Assembly (NCBI RefSeq): GCF_001570565.1
Contig: NZ_BBXE01000033.1
Coordinates: 90,185-154,184, forward strand
Direction of reading: 5' to 3'
Source: Herbidospora yilanensis
GTDB taxonomy: Bacteria > Actinomycetota > Actinomycetes > Streptosporangiales > Streptosporangiaceae
DNA length: 64,000 bases
The notes beneath the pieces are model-generated. The model saw only the letters and a list, made by a program, of their open reading frames with translations. It made no database searches and was not told the DNA's origin. The translations under genes and the position numbers were made by a program. Within the stretch, counting starts at the first letter, position 1, and each line of letters begins with the position of its first letter. Positions 47,801 to 58,276 of the stretch are shown here, piece after piece.

Positions 47801-48930
47801 GGCGCCCACCTGAGGGTGATCGTGGTGCCCTGGGGGCCCGACTCGACCACGCCCCGGCCGCCGACCATCTCCATGCGGGCCAGGATCGACACCCGCAGGC
47901 CGTAGCGGTGGTCGGGGACGCCGGCCACGTCGAAGCCCATGCCCCGGTCGCGGACCTCGACGACGACCTCGCCGTCGGTCTCGGTCAGCGTGACGGCGGC
48001 GACGGTCACGTTGGCGTGCCGCACGACGTTCGCGACCGCCTCGGCGACGGCTTCGAGGAAGGCCTCGGCGACCTCCCACGGCACCGACACCGGCGTCAGC
48101 CGGGTGTGGATGGTCAGCCCCGACCGGGCCGCCCCGGCGGCCAGCCGCTCGTGCAGCGGCACGTGGTCGGGCCCGGCGCCGCCGCCCTCGGACATGCGGT
48201 CGAGGTCGGCCAGGTGGCGGGCGGCGGTCTCGCGCAGCATGGGCGAGGTCGCGCCGATGCCGCCGGCGCCGATCATCATGAGGGTGGCCAGGACGCTGCC
48301 GTGCATGCGGCTGTTCTGGGCACGTTCGTCGCGGCGGCGTTCGCGTTCGACGGTGGCCTTCTCCTCGGCGTCGCGGGCCGCCGCGAGCTCCCGGTCGGCG
48401 TCGGCCGCGCCCTTGCGGAGCAGGCTCATCAGCACGGCGGTGGCACCCACCTGCAGCACGTGGATGCCGGCCACCGCGAACGCGCCGGAGCCGTAGAGGT
48501 GGGCCACGACGACCACGAGCCCGGCCGGGACGGCCGCACCGGCCCGCCAGGCCAGGTTGACCGCCACGATCGTCATGGTCACCAGCCCGCCGACCCAGCT
48601 CGCGCTGTCGCCGATGAGCGTGCCCGCGACCAGTTCCCCCTGGAAGACGCACAGGGCCGAGGTGATGAGCACCTCGGCGGTGATCATCCAGGACGGCAGG
48701 CCGTGGGTCCAGCCCGTCCAGGTGAAGAAGAGGCTCCAGCACAGCAGCCCGGTCACGACCGGCACCAGCACGGTGGAGTCGACCGGCGGGGCGAGCCCCA
48801 GCAGCGCCGCCGTGGCGGCGACGACCCCGGCGACGCCGCGCATGACGGCCCCGCAGCGGGCGGTCACCCGGTCGAGCGCGGCCGTCGCGGGCATGCGGCC
48901 ACCCACGTCGAGCCGACCACCCAATGACAT
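47797..48930 (-). CDS. Sensor histidine kinase
   Basis: A ~377-aa membrane kinase. About five or six helices lie in residues 25-165, followed by a coiled-coil linker rich in Glu/Arg (DAEEKATVERERRRDER). The likely phospho-acceptor His is in SRMHGSVLATLMM, and the HATPase domain has VANVVRHANV (N box) and VRDRGMGFDV (G box). ATG 48930 is chosen, with GTGGGG before it; GTG 48942 is an alternative. It shares overlapping ends with the second kinase-like gene. Confidence 0.85.
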   Translation of the reverse strand: MSLGGRLDVGGRMPATAALDRVTARCGAVMRGVAGVVAATAALLGLAPPVDSTVLVPVVTGLLCWSLFFTWTGWTHGLPSWMITAEVLITSALCVFQGELVAGTLIGDSASWVGGLVTMTIVAVNLAWRAGAAVPAGLVVVVAHLYGSGAFAVAGIHVLQVGATAVLMSLLRKGAADADRELAAARDAEEKATVERERRRDERAQNSRMHGSVLATLMMIGAGGIGATSPMLRETAARHLADLDRMSEGGGAGPDHVPLHERLAAGAARSGLTIHTRLTPVSVPWEVAEAFLEAVAEAVANVVRHANVTVAAVTLTETDGEVVVEVRDRGMGFDVAGVPDHRYGLRVSILARMEMVGGRGVVESGPQGTTITLRWAP

Positions 48931-49079
48931 CAGACGCCCCACTCGAAGGCCGGATCATGACCGCGCCCTGAGAGTGTAAAGCGGTTCGCCCGGCTGTCAG
49001 CCGAATGGCCGTCATAGGTACGCGTCTGTAACCCGGTCTAATTGAGACGATATTCGTCACGGGCGGAGGGCCGGGCAGC

Positions 49080-49295
49080 ATGCAGTACGCGACCGAGAGC
49101 GAGATCCGCTCGACGATCACCTCGGCGCGCGTCACGGATCCGGGGATCGCGATCCAGTTCGACGACCGGGTGAGCCGCGGCGACCTGCCCGCGCTGGTCA
49201 GCCTGATCGCCAGCATCGTCCGGCTGTTCCTGGGCCTGGCCAAGAAGATCGACGACGAGACGGCCTCCCGGGTGGCGCGCTCCTACCTCGCCTGA
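49080..49295 (+). CDS. Small hypothetical protein (71 aa)
   Basis: The frame begins at ATG 49080 after GGAGGG. It encodes a mixed amphipathic sequence ending in a hydrophobic helix (LVSLIASIVRLFLGLAKK) and basic residues. High GC at third positions supports coding. No family is recognised. It is 13 bases upstream of the esterase and may be cotranscribed with it. Confidence 0.55.
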   Translation: MQYATESEIRSTITSARVTDPGIAIQFDDRVSRGDLPALVSLIASIVRLFLGLAKKIDDETASRVARSYLA

Positions 49296-49308
49296 TACGC
49301 ATGGGCCC

Positions 49309-50241
49309 ATGACGTTTCCCCCGAATCTGGACCCTGATCTGCGCGCCGCCCTGGAAGCGGCCCCACCGCTGTCCTACGACCTGAACACCGCCGATCTGGC
49401 GCAGGTCCGCCGGGGGCGCGCCGCCGCGTGCCTCCCGCCGGGGGCCGGGACCAAGGTGAGCGACGTCGACGCCGACGGCCTGCGGCTGCGTGTCTACCGA
49501 CCGGCCGGCGCCGGGGACGAGCCGCTCCCGTGCCTGTACTGGATCCACGGCGGCGGGATGGTCATCGGCCTGCCGGAGATGGACGACTCCCGGATCTCCC
49601 GCTTCGTCGAGGCGCTCGGCTGCGCGGCGGTCTCGGTGGACTACCGGCTGGCGCCCGAGCATCCCTACCCGATCCCCTTGAACGACTGCTACCGGGGGCT
49701 GGTGTGGACGGCCGAGAACGCGGCGGCACTGGGGGTGGACGCCGACCGGCTGGCGGTCGGCGGCAACTCGGCGGGCGGCGGCCTGGCCGCCGGCCTCGCC
49801 CTGCTGGCCAGGGACCGGGGCGGCCCGCGCCTGCGGTTCCAGCTCCTGCTGTGCCCGATGCTCGACGACCGCGACGACACGGCCTCGGCGGCCCAGTTCG
49901 AGGAGGCCGTGTCGTGGCCGCGCGGCAACAACCGGTTCGCCTGGAAGGCCTACCTGGGCGACCTCGCCGACGTGCCGGTCTACGCCGCCCCCGCCCGCGC
50001 GACCGACCTGTCGGGCCTGCCCCCGGCCTACGTGGACGTCGGCGAGCTGGAGGTCTTCCGCGACGAGGACGCCCTCTACGCGCTGCGCCTGGCGGCGGCC
50101 GGGGTGCCGGTCGAGTTCCACCTGTGGCCGGGCGCCTTCCACGGGTTCGCGGGCGCGCTGCCGGACACCCCGATCGGGCGGCGTTCGACGGCCGAGCAGA
50201 TCGAGGCGCTGCGGCGCGGTTTTGTCGGTGGGGGTATCTAG
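49309..50241 (+). CDS. Alpha/beta-hydrolase, HSL-family esterase
   Basis: A 310-aa esterase of the hormone-sensitive-lipase group: oxyanion motif IHGGGMVIG around residue 82, nucleophile Ser in GGNSAGGGLAAG, Asp in VGELEVFRDE and His in GAFHGFAG. It lacks a signal peptide, so it should hydrolyse small esters in the cytoplasm. The WYL regulator nine bases downstream may control it. Confidence 0.92.
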   Translation: MTFPPNLDPDLRAALEAAPPLSYDLNTADLAQVRRGRAAACLPPGAGTKVSDVDADGLRLRVYRPAGAGDEPLPCLYWIHGGGMVIGLPEMDDSRISRFVEALGCAAVSVDYRLAPEHPYPIPLNDCYRGLVWTAENAAALGVDADRLAVGGNSAGGGLAAGLALLARDRGGPRLRFQLLLCPMLDDRDDTASAAQFEEAVSWPRGNNRFAWKAYLGDLADVPVYAAPARATDLSGLPPAYVDVGELEVFRDEDALYALRLAAAGVPVEFHLWPGAFHGFAGALPDTPIGRRSTAEQIEALRRGFVGGGI

Positions 50242-50250
50242 GCTGCCCGT

Positions 50251-50946
50251 GTGAACCGTACGGATCGGCTTTACGCCCTCGTCGAGGAACTGCGGGCCGT
50301 CTCGCCCCGGCCCCGGTCGGCCCGTGAGCTGGCCGAGAGGTTCGAGGTGAGCGTGCGCACCATCGAGCGCGACGTCGCCGCGCTCCAGGAGGCGGGGGTC
50401 CCCATCTACGCCGAGTTCGGCCGCCGCGGCGGCTACGTGCTCGACAGGCGCATGTCGCTGCCGCCCCTCAACTTCACCCCCGAAGAGGCGGTGGCCATCG
50501 CGGTCGCCCTCAGCCACGAGGAGCTCCCCTTCGCCGAACAGGCCAGGAGCGCCCTCCGCAAGGTGATGGAGGCCATGCCCGACGGCGAGGGCGACCGCGC
50601 CAGAGCCCTGGCCGAACGTGTGCAGCTCATCCGCGACGACGAGCGCCCCGCCGACCCGATCGCGACCGTCATCGACCAGGCCGTCCTGTCGGGCGGCGTC
50701 CTGCGCATCGGCTACGCCGACGCCAAGGGCGTGCCGACCGAACGCGAGGTCGAACCGGGCGTGTTCGTCGGCAACCGCCGCGGCGAGTGGTATCTGGTGG
50801 GCTGGTGCCGCTTACGCAAGGCGGTGCGGGTGTTCCGCCTCGACCGCATCGCGGGCGCCGAGGCCACGGGCGAACGCGCCCCGGACCGTCCGGCGGCGGC
50901 CTTCGCCTCGGAGACGGGAATGTTGCGCCAGCCCGTCCTGAGCTGA
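50251..50946 (+). CDS. WYL-domain helix-turn-helix regulator
   Basis: A 231-aa regulator starting at GTG 50251. An HTH_11 domain (~1-60, ARELAERFEVSVRTIERDV) is followed by a WYL domain (~140-215) with RGEWYLVGWCRLRKAVRVFR. WYL proteins sense ligands, often nucleotides or nucleic acids. Its target is most simply the preceding esterase gene. Confidence 0.9.
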   Translation: MNRTDRLYALVEELRAVSPRPRSARELAERFEVSVRTIERDVAALQEAGVPIYAEFGRRGGYVLDRRMSLPPLNFTPEEAVAIAVALSHEELPFAEQARSALRKVMEAMPDGEGDRARALAERVQLIRDDERPADPIATVIDQAVLSGGVLRIGYADAKGVPTEREVEPGVFVGNRRGEWYLVGWCRLRKAVRVFRLDRIAGAEATGERAPDRPAAAFASETGMLRQPVLS

Positions 50947-50965
50947 GAAGGAACGCGCGTCGGCC

Positions 50966-52072
50966 TCAGCCGGCGAGAAGCGGCAACCGGACCGTCACGA
51001 TGAGGCCGCCGCCCTCCCGGGGCCGGGCCTCCGCGGTGCCCCCGTGGGCGCGGGCGATGGCCCGCACGATCGACAAGCCCAGGCCGGCCCCGCCCGCCGA
51101 CCCGGTCCGGTCGGGGTCGAGGCGGACGAAGGGGTCGAACAACCGGGCGGCCTGGGTGGGGGCGATCTCGCGGCCGGTGTTCTCCACGGTCACATAGGAG
51201 TGGCCCGCGCCGTTGCCGGTCCGGACCGTCACCTCGGCGCGGTCGTCGTTGTAGGCCACCGCGTTGTCGACCAGGTTGCGGATCATCCGCTCCAGCAGCA
51301 CCCCGTCGCCCGCCACCGGGGCCGGGAACCGGCCCGGCACCGTCAGGCCGTGGGCCAGCAGCGACGGCCGCGCGAGTTCGGCCAGGTCGCCGGGCTCGCG
51401 CCCGGACAGGTCGCGTTCGCTCAGCGCCAGGGTGAGCAGGCCCTCGATGAGGCGCTCCTGCCGGGAGTTCGACGCCAGCAGCTCGTCGCGGACCGGCCGC
51501 AGCGCGACGGGGATCAGCGCGTCCGACATGGAGACCTGCAGCAGCGCGCGGTCGATGGCCAGCGGCGTGCGCAGTTCGTGGGAGGCGTTGGCGACGAAGC
51601 GGCGCTGGCCGTCGAAGGCGTTGTCGAGGCGTTCGAGCATCGAGTCGAACGTGTCGGCCAGGTCCTTGATCTCGTCGTGCGGGCCGGTCATCGAGATGCG
51701 CCGGTGCAGGGTGTCGGTCGACAGGCGGCGGGCCGTCTCGGTGACGTGCTGGAGGGGGTCGAGGGCACGTTTGGCGACATACCAGCCGACGGCCAGGCCG
51801 ACCAGGCCGACGAGCACGGCGGCGAGCAGCGACCACCACACCAGCGAGCCCAGCACGGTCTCGTGGTAGTCCTCGACCTGCTTGTTGAAGAAGAAGAGCT
51901 GCTTGTCGCCGGTGAGCGGCGGCAGGTCGTCGAGCGGGAGCCGGATCGTCACGCGCCGCGTGAGCTGCCTGCTGACGACGATGTAGTTGATCATCACGAG
52001 GACCAGCGCCGCCGCGAAGAACAGGCTCCCGTAGACGAGGGTGAGCCGGGCCCTGATCGGCATGCGGTTCAC
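50966..52072 (-). CDS. HAMP-containing sensor histidine kinase of the export locus
   Basis: A 368-aa kinase starting at GTG 52072, which overlaps the regulator stop (GTGA); ATG 52063 is an alternative. Two helices (~10-32 and ~75-97) flank a short extracytoplasmic loop. HAMP follows (KRALDPLQHVTETARRL), then HisKA with His in ANASHELRTPLAI and HATPase with RNLVDNAVAY (N box) and GAGLGLSIVRAIARAHGG. The short sensor loop is typical of kinases that monitor an adjacent transporter. Confidence 0.93.
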   Translation of the reverse strand: MNRMPIRARLTLVYGSLFFAAALVLVMINYIVVSRQLTRRVTIRLPLDDLPPLTGDKQLFFFNKQVEDYHETVLGSLVWWSLLAAVLVGLVGLAVGWYVAKRALDPLQHVTETARRLSTDTLHRRISMTGPHDEIKDLADTFDSMLERLDNAFDGQRRFVANASHELRTPLAIDRALLQVSMSDALIPVALRPVRDELLASNSRQERLIEGLLTLALSERDLSGREPGDLAELARPSLLAHGLTVPGRFPAPVAGDGVLLERMIRNLVDNAVAYNDDRAEVTVRTGNGAGHSYVTVENTGREIAPTQAARLFDPFVRLDPDRTGSAGGAGLGLSIVRAIARAHGGTAEARPREGGGLIVTVRLPLLAG

Positions 52073-52731
52073 AGGCGGTATCCGGCGCCGGTGATGGTCT
52101 CGATGACGGGCGGGTCGCCGAGCTTCTTCCGCAGGGTCATGACGGTGACCCTGACGGAGTTGGTGAAGTAGCTGATGTTCTCGTCCCAGGCCTTCTCCAG
52201 CAGGTCCTCCGCGCTGACCACGGTTCCCTCGGCCCGCAGCAGGATCTCCAGCACGGCGAACTCCTTGGGGCTGAGGGCGACGTACCGCCCGTCGCGGAAC
52301 ACCTCGCGGCGGGCCGGGTCGAGCCGCACCCCGGCCCGCGCCAGCACCGGCGGGTGCGCGAGCGGCGCCCGCCGGGCCAGCGCCCGGAGCCGGGCGACCA
52401 GTTCGGGGAAGTCGAACGGCTTGGCGAGGTAGTCGTCGGCGCCGATCGACAGGCCCTCGACCTTCGACCGCAGGTCGCCGGCGGCGGTGAGCATGATGAT
52501 GCGGGCCGGGACCCGCCGGGCGACCAGTTGGCGGCACACGTCGTCGCCGTGCACTGCCGGCAGGTCGCGGTCGAGCACGATGACGTCGTAGTCGTTGGTC
52601 AGCGCGCGTTCCAGGGCGGCGTCGCCGTCGTGCACGACGTCCACCGCCATCGTCTCCCGGCGCAGCCCGGCCGCCACGACCCGGGCCAGCACCTGCTCGT
52701 CTTCGGCCACCAGCACCCGCATGGTCCGCAT
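52069..52731 (-). CDS. OmpR-family response regulator
   Basis: A 220-aa regulator: receiver domain with VAEDEQ and acceptor Asp54 in IVLDRDLP, Lys in YLAKPF, and a winged-helix effector domain (~125-220) ending RVTVMTLRKKLG and ITGAGYRL. It lies 40 bases after the permease gene on the same strand and is probably part of its operon, controlling the export genes. Confidence 0.94.
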   Translation of the reverse strand: MRTMRVLVAEDEQVLARVVAAGLRRETMAVDVVHDGDAALERALTNDYDVIVLDRDLPAVHGDDVCRQLVARRVPARIIMLTAAGDLRSKVEGLSIGADDYLAKPFDFPELVARLRALARRAPLAHPPVLARAGVRLDPARREVFRDGRYVALSPKEFAVLEILLRAEGTVVSAEDLLEKAWDENISYFTNSVRVTVMTLRKKLGDPPVIETITGAGYRL

Positions 52732-52771
52732 CCTGCCGGTCCGGGGGTAAACACCGGTTAAGCGCCCTGTC

Positions 52772-53951
52772 TCACGCGCTCAGGGCGAGGGTGGGCGACA
52801 TGCGGGCGGCCCGCATCGCCGGGTAGAGCCCGGCGACCGTGCCGACCAGCAGGGTCGCCGTGAGCGCCCCGGCCGGCGCCCAGGCCGGCACCGTCGGGGG
52901 CAGACCCATCCAGGTCGCGTACGCCACCGTCACCGCCCCGCCCAGCACCGCCCCGGCCACCCCGCCCAGGCCGGAGAGCAGCAGCGACTCGGCGAGGAAC
53001 TGGCCGCGCACCTGGCCCCGGGTCGCCCCCAGCGACCGGCGCAGGCCGATCTCCCTGCGCCGCTCCAGCACCGAGATGACCATCGTGTTGGCCACCCCCA
53101 CGCCGCCGACGAGCAGCGCGACCGCGCCGATCCCCAGCAGCAGGCCGGTGAACGCCGAGTCGGCGGCGGCCCGCGCCGCCAGCGCGTCGGACGGACGGCT
53201 GACCTCCACCTCCTCCGGGCTCTCCGGCGAGGCCGTGGCCGGGAGGACCGCCCGCACGGCGTCGACCTGGGCGGGGTCGGTCCGCGTGTAGATCGTGGTC
53301 GGATGGCCGTCGAAGTTCAGGTACGTCCCGGCCGCCCCGAACCCGACGAGCGCCGACCGGTCGACCTCCGGCGCCAGCGGCGAGGCGGCGAGGATCCCGA
53401 CGACGGTCCACCACCGGCCCCCGATCCACAGTTGCGCCCCCACGTCGCGCACCCCGAGCCGGTCGGCCGCCACCGCGCCGAGCACGACGGCCCGCTGGGA
53501 GCCCGTGGCCTCGTTCAGCCAGACGCCCTCGGCGACCGGGGTCTGCAGCGCCCGCAGCAGTTCCGGGGAGGCGGCCCGGGTGGTCAGCCCGCCGGTCGAC
53601 TGCGGGTTGATCCGGTCGGTGCGGTAGACGGGCGTCCCGGTGTCGCCGGTCGCGCCCGCCACCTCGACCGGCCCGACCGCCCCGACCATCGCGAGCGCGC
53701 TCTCCGGCAGCGCGGTCGGCTCGCCGAACAGGCTCTGGCCGGGGGTGACCCGCAGCAGGTTGGTGCCGAGCCGGTCGAGCTCGGCCAGCAACTGGGCCTT
53801 GGACGACGACGAGATCCCGACGACGGCGACCATGGTCGCGATGCCGATGGCGATGCCGAGCGCCGACAACACCGCCCGCGCGGGCCGGACCCGCAGCCCG
53901 GCCGCGCCGACCCTGACCAGGTCGCCCCACGTGAGCCGGGCCGGACGCAGC

Positions 53952-53959
<8 letters not shown>
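52772..53959 (-). CDS. MacB/FtsX-type ABC permease
   Basis: A 395-aa permease: one N-terminal helix (~25-48), a large extracytoplasmic MacB-PCD domain (~50-265) and three C-terminal helices, with the FtsX signature [24 protein letters not shown]. Such permeases couple ATP hydrolysis to movement of substrates outside the membrane. Its start overlaps the ATPase gene by eight bases. Confidence 0.93.
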
Positions 53960-54616
<657 letters not shown>

Positions 54617-54620
<4 letters not shown>

Positions 54621-55630
54621 TCGGCGGGCACCTCGACCTTCATGCCCTCGGCCAGCCCCGCGCCCTCGATCTCGACCCGCCCGGCGGCGAACAGCCCGGT
54701 CGTGACCTTCGTGACGGCGCCCGCGATCCGCACGCCGTAGCCGCCCTCGCGCAGCGCCAGCAGCGCCTCGACCGGCACCGACAACACGTCCTCGCGGGTC
54801 TCGCTGGTCAGCCCGACGTCGACCGGGGCCTGGTCGAACCGGCCGAGCCGGCCCTCGGAGGTGATCTCGACGTCGATCGTCGCCTCCCCGCCCTCTTGCG
54901 CGGGCGGCCGGGCGACGGTGCCGATCGAGGTGATCCGCCCCTTGCCGGTCCGCCCGTCGGGCGTCTCCAGCGTCACCGCCGCGCCCAGCCGGGCGAGCTG
55001 CTGGTCGGAGGCGGCCAGGTCGACGTGGACGACGCGCTTGGTGCCGGTCGTGGCGATGACCGACCGTCCGGCGGGCGTGCCCGGCTCGGCCGCCACCTGG
55101 GCGACCCGCACCGCGCCGGAGGCGACCACCACCTCCTCGGGCCCGACCGTGCCGGTCTCGTCGAGGTTCAGGTCCTCCTGCCAGTCCCGTACGGCCTCCC
55201 GGGTGGACCAGGTGAAGTCGTCGTCGACCGTGCCGGGGTCGTAGCCGAGCGCCTTCAGGTTGCGCTCAAGCTGCCGGACGTCGCGCCCCGACGTGGTCGT
55301 GTCCAGCCGGCGGTACATGGGCGTGGAGCCGTACAGCAGGACGACGGGCTTGCCCGAGACGGCGTAGAGCCGCTTGCCGCGCCGGATGACGGCGCCCTCC
55401 TCGGGCGTCCAGGTGACCGTGCCGCGGGCGGCGTTGGGCAGGTCGCGCCGGTTCTCGTAGCCGAGGGTGCCGCCGACGGTCTCGGCGTCGGCCAGGTCGC
55501 CTCGGGTGATCTCGGCCGTCGCCGCCGCGGCCGGCGCGGGCGGCGGAGGCGGGTCGAGCGTGGTCGCCGCGACGCCGCCCCCGGCCAGCGCGACGACCGC
55601 CACTCCCCCGGCGAGCAGCCCCTTCCTCAC
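54617..55630 (-). CDS. HlyD/MacA-like periplasmic adaptor with peptidoglycan-binding domain
   Basis: A 337-aa protein starting at GTG 55630 (GTGA overlap with the lipoprotein gene). It has an N-terminal membrane anchor (~4-22) and Pro-rich linker, an adaptor barrel (~35-110), a peptidoglycan-binding-like segment ([19 protein letters not shown], ~120-175) and a C-terminal beta-barrel. In Gram-positive MacAB-like systems such adaptors link the permease to the cell wall. The export substrate, perhaps a peptide, is not evident. Confidence 0.88.
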
Positions 55631-56139
55631 TTCGGGCCCCCGCCGGGCAGGTGCTTCTCGCAGATCGCCTGCGCCTTCTCCGCCTCCGGGGAGTCCATGA
55701 CGTCCTTGGGCGCCCGGATGAGCATCCGGCCGCCGTCGACCTGCGGGTCGGGCATGTCGACGCCGTTGTCCCGCATGCAGTCGGTGTACTTCTGGACGGC
55801 GTCCGCGAATTCCGCGTCGCCCATTTTCGGCCCGGCCCCGATCGGCCGGAATTCGGCGCACTCCGCGTTGGCCTTCTCGACGGTCGCCGGGTCGACGCCT
55901 TCCTTGATCCGCACCCTGACGGCGTTGCCGCCCGGCTCGGGATCGGGCACGTCGATGCCGTGCTCACGCATGCACTGGGCGAATTTGACGGCGTCTCCGG
56001 ACGCGGCCGGGCTGGGCGCCGGGGCGGAGGCGGACGTGCCTCCGGCGGTCGCGACACCACTCTGCTGAGCGGTTCCGCACGCGGCCAGGAACAGCGGCAC
56101 CGCCGCGATCAAAGCCATTCTGATTCTGGTCATGGGCAA
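55627..56139 (-). CDS. Lipoprotein with duplicated CMR(E/D)xGxDxPDP motif
   Basis: A 170-aa lipoprotein. The signal peptide ends in the lipobox LAAC (Cys about 21). After an Ala/Ser/Pro linker two related segments appear: KFAQCMREHGIDVPDP and KYTDCMRDNGVDMPDP, each followed by a lysine/glutamate-rich stretch with another Cys. The pattern is common in actinobacterial lipoproteins next to MacAB-like exporters; function unknown. It opens the export operon. Confidence 0.85.
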   Translation of the reverse strand: MPMTRIRMALIAAVPLFLAACGTAQQSGVATAGGTSASAPAPSPAASGDAVKFAQCMREHGIDVPDPEPGGNAVRVRIKEGVDPATVEKANAECAEFRPIGAGPKMGDAEFADAVQKYTDCMRDNGVDMPDPQVDGGRMLIRAPKDVMDSPEAEKAQAICEKHLPGGGPK

Positions 56140-56204
56140 TTTCTAGCGAAACCCCGTTAAACACCCCTTAAGCGAATTCGCTTATCCCATGTTTATGTGA
56201 ACAG

Positions 56205-56232
56205 AAAAGGCCCGTGGCGAAGACGGGCCTTT
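56205..56232 (-). terminator. Terminator of the membrane protease gene
   Basis: Arms AAAAGGCCCG (56205-56214) and CGGGCCTTT (56224-56232) form a GC stem with A/T flanks on both sides, just after the protease stop on the minus strand. The form is that of a Rho-independent, possibly bidirectional, terminator. Confidence 0.85.
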
Positions 56233-56244
56233 CTCACGACCCCG

Positions 56245-58014
56245 TTACTGCTGCGGCCGGTTGCCGAGCTGGCGGCGGAGCTGCTCCAGCTCGCGCTCCA
56301 GGTCGGCGACGTTCCGGTCCTGCGGCTGCTGGGGCTGGTGGCCGTATTGCTGGTGCTGCGGGACCGGTCCACCGCCGTGTTGCTGCCCGTGCTGCTGCCC
56401 GTACTGGTTGCCCGGTTGTTGTCCGGCCTGCTGCCCGTGCTGGTTCCCGTGCTGGTTGCCCTGGGACTGCTGGTAGGCCTGGTAGGGCTGCGACGGCGGC
56501 CGGTAGCGGGTCGTGCTCTCGGCCGGGGGCAGCGAGTGGGCCGGCGGCGGCTGGTAGGCCGGGATCTGCTGCGCCTGGTAGGGCGGCGCGCCGTTGTAGA
56601 CCGGGATCTGGGCGCGCTTCGTGCGCTTGGCCCTCTTCACCAGCAGGCGGAGCAGCACCAGGCCGAGCAGGATCGCGACGAGCACCCCGGCGCCGATCAG
56701 CACCCAGAAACTCGTCGACTGCGGCGACTCGTCGTTGCCGGCCGTGATGGCCTGCTGCGAGTTGGTGATGTACTCGGCGACCCACGGGTGGGTCGGGTGC
56801 AGCGCCTGGACCTCACGGAAGATCGGCAGCGCCACGGAGTAGTGCTTCAGGAAGAAGGCGTCCAGCGCCGTGTTCCAGCGGGTCGTGGTGGCCGACGCGG
56901 TCGGCTTGATGCCCTTCTCGTTCAGCTTCTCCTTGATCACGGAGACCGGGAGCACGAACGACTCGTTCTCCGACGCCTCCCCGCCCTCGGAGACCGTGCC
57001 CGCGATCAGCATGCCGATGACGTCGCCGTCCTTGGAGAACACCGGGCCGCCGGAGTTGCCGTGGTAGGAGGGCGCCTGGGTCTGGATGTACGGCACGCCC
57101 TTGTCGGTCGTCCGCAGCGCGTTGTACGGCCCCTCGGTCAGCGCCGGGTCGAGCTTCGACTCCAGGCTGAAGAACGGGGTGTTGGTGACCAGCCCGGGGA
57201 ACCCGCTGATGTACAACGTCGAACCGACCTGCACGTCGGTGTCGTCGCCCAGCGGCACGGTCGGCAGGTTCTGCTGCCCGTTGACCTTGAGCAGCGCGTA
57301 GTCCTTGCCGGGGTAGCTCTCGCCGACGTCGACGAGCTCGGCCACGATCGGCTTGGCGGTCTTGTCGACGCCGCCGCCCGGGTGGGCCTGCAGCACCGCG
57401 ATCTCCTTCTTGAGACCGTTGACCTGCATGTTGGCCGCGTTGAAGTTGATGAAGAGATTCTCGGCGAGCTTGATCATCTCTTCGTCGGGCGAGAGGTCCT
57501 TGACCATCTCCAGGATCCCCTGGGCGTCCTCTTCGTAGAACTTGGTGAGCGCCTGCTGGGCGAAGACGTCGTAGAGCTCCTTCTCGCCCATCTCGACGCA
57601 GTGCGCGCCGGTGACCATGTACCCGTCGGGGGTGACCCACCAGCCGGTGCACATGCCGCCGACCTCGGCGTCCACGACCCGGTTCGGGCTGCCCGGCACG
57701 AGGTAGGCGCCCACGTTGGCGTTCATCTGCTCGAACATGTACTTGGCGATGGTGCGCTGGTCGGAGGCGACCTTGCCGGCCACGACGTCGGCGGTGATCT
57801 TGTCGACGAGGGCGTAGAGGTTGGCCTCGTTGACGGCCGGGGTGGGCACGCTGACCTTGCCCGTGTAGGTGAGGCTGGTGAGCTGGACGGCGGGGTGGGT
57901 CTGCGCGGCCAGCCTGGTCCCGATCGGGACGTCGGGCGTCTCATCCGCGTACGCGGGAGATGCGGCGAGCACCGACACCGCCGCAGTGGCGACGATGATT
58001 CTTCTGAGGTTCAC
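56245..58014 (-). CDS. Secreted, C-terminally membrane-anchored trypsin-like serine protease
   Basis: A 589-aa protein: signal peptide (~1-23), protease domain (~40-360) with His in MVTGAHCVE, Asp in GKDYALLKV and Ser in YHGNSGGPV, then a helical region, one membrane helix (~430-452, FWVLIGAGVLVAILLGLVLL), a basic stop-transfer KRAKRTKR, and a long Gln/Pro/Tyr-rich cytoplasmic tail with NQHGQQ-type repeats ending in a short coiled coil. The gap between His and Asp is longer than in trypsin, indicating an insertion. A role in envelope stress or protein quality control is plausible but not shown. Confidence 0.88.
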   Translation of the reverse strand: MNLRRIIVATAAVSVLAASPAYADETPDVPIGTRLAAQTHPAVQLTSLTYTGKVSVPTPAVNEANLYALVDKITADVVAGKVASDQRTIAKYMFEQMNANVGAYLVPGSPNRVVDAEVGGMCTGWWVTPDGYMVTGAHCVEMGEKELYDVFAQQALTKFYEEDAQGILEMVKDLSPDEEMIKLAENLFINFNAANMQVNGLKKEIAVLQAHPGGGVDKTAKPIVAELVDVGESYPGKDYALLKVNGQQNLPTVPLGDDTDVQVGSTLYISGFPGLVTNTPFFSLESKLDPALTEGPYNALRTTDKGVPYIQTQAPSYHGNSGGPVFSKDGDVIGMLIAGTVSEGGEASENESFVLPVSVIKEKLNEKGIKPTASATTTRWNTALDAFFLKHYSVALPIFREVQALHPTHPWVAEYITNSQQAITAGNDESPQSTSFWVLIGAGVLVAILLGLVLLRLLVKRAKRTKRAQIPVYNGAPPYQAQQIPAYQPPPAHSLPPAESTTRYRPPSQPYQAYQQSQGNQHGNQHGQQAGQQPGNQYGQQHGQQHGGGPVPQHQQYGHQPQQPQDRNVADLERELEQLRRQLGNRPQQ

Positions 58015-58230
58015 GGCACTGATCGTCGGACAGCCGCCTTGTCCACCACTTGTGAGTGACTTGGGGTTTCCATTACCTCAGGGAAAACCCCAGGGCAGAC
58101 CCCGTGGCGGCCCCGGCCGCCCCGTCCTACCGTTGCGGCCGTGGCCGTGGAGCCGCCCCCTCCTGCGGCCGCTGCCCGACGTGGTCGTCAAACCGCGCCG
58201 GCGGCGGGTCCTCACCCGGGAGGGGAAACG

Positions 58231-58261
58231 AAAAGGCCCCCGAAGCACTCGGGGGCCTTTT
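58231..58261 (-). terminator. Rho-independent terminator of aceE
   Basis: Perfect arms AAAAGGCCCCCGA (58231-58243) and TCGGGGGCCTTTT (58249-58261) with a five-base loop follow the aceE stop on the minus strand. The remainder of the 262-bp gap to the protease gene should hold the latter's promoter and shows no gene. Confidence 0.9.
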
Positions 58262-58276
58262 GCGAGACGCCTGGGC

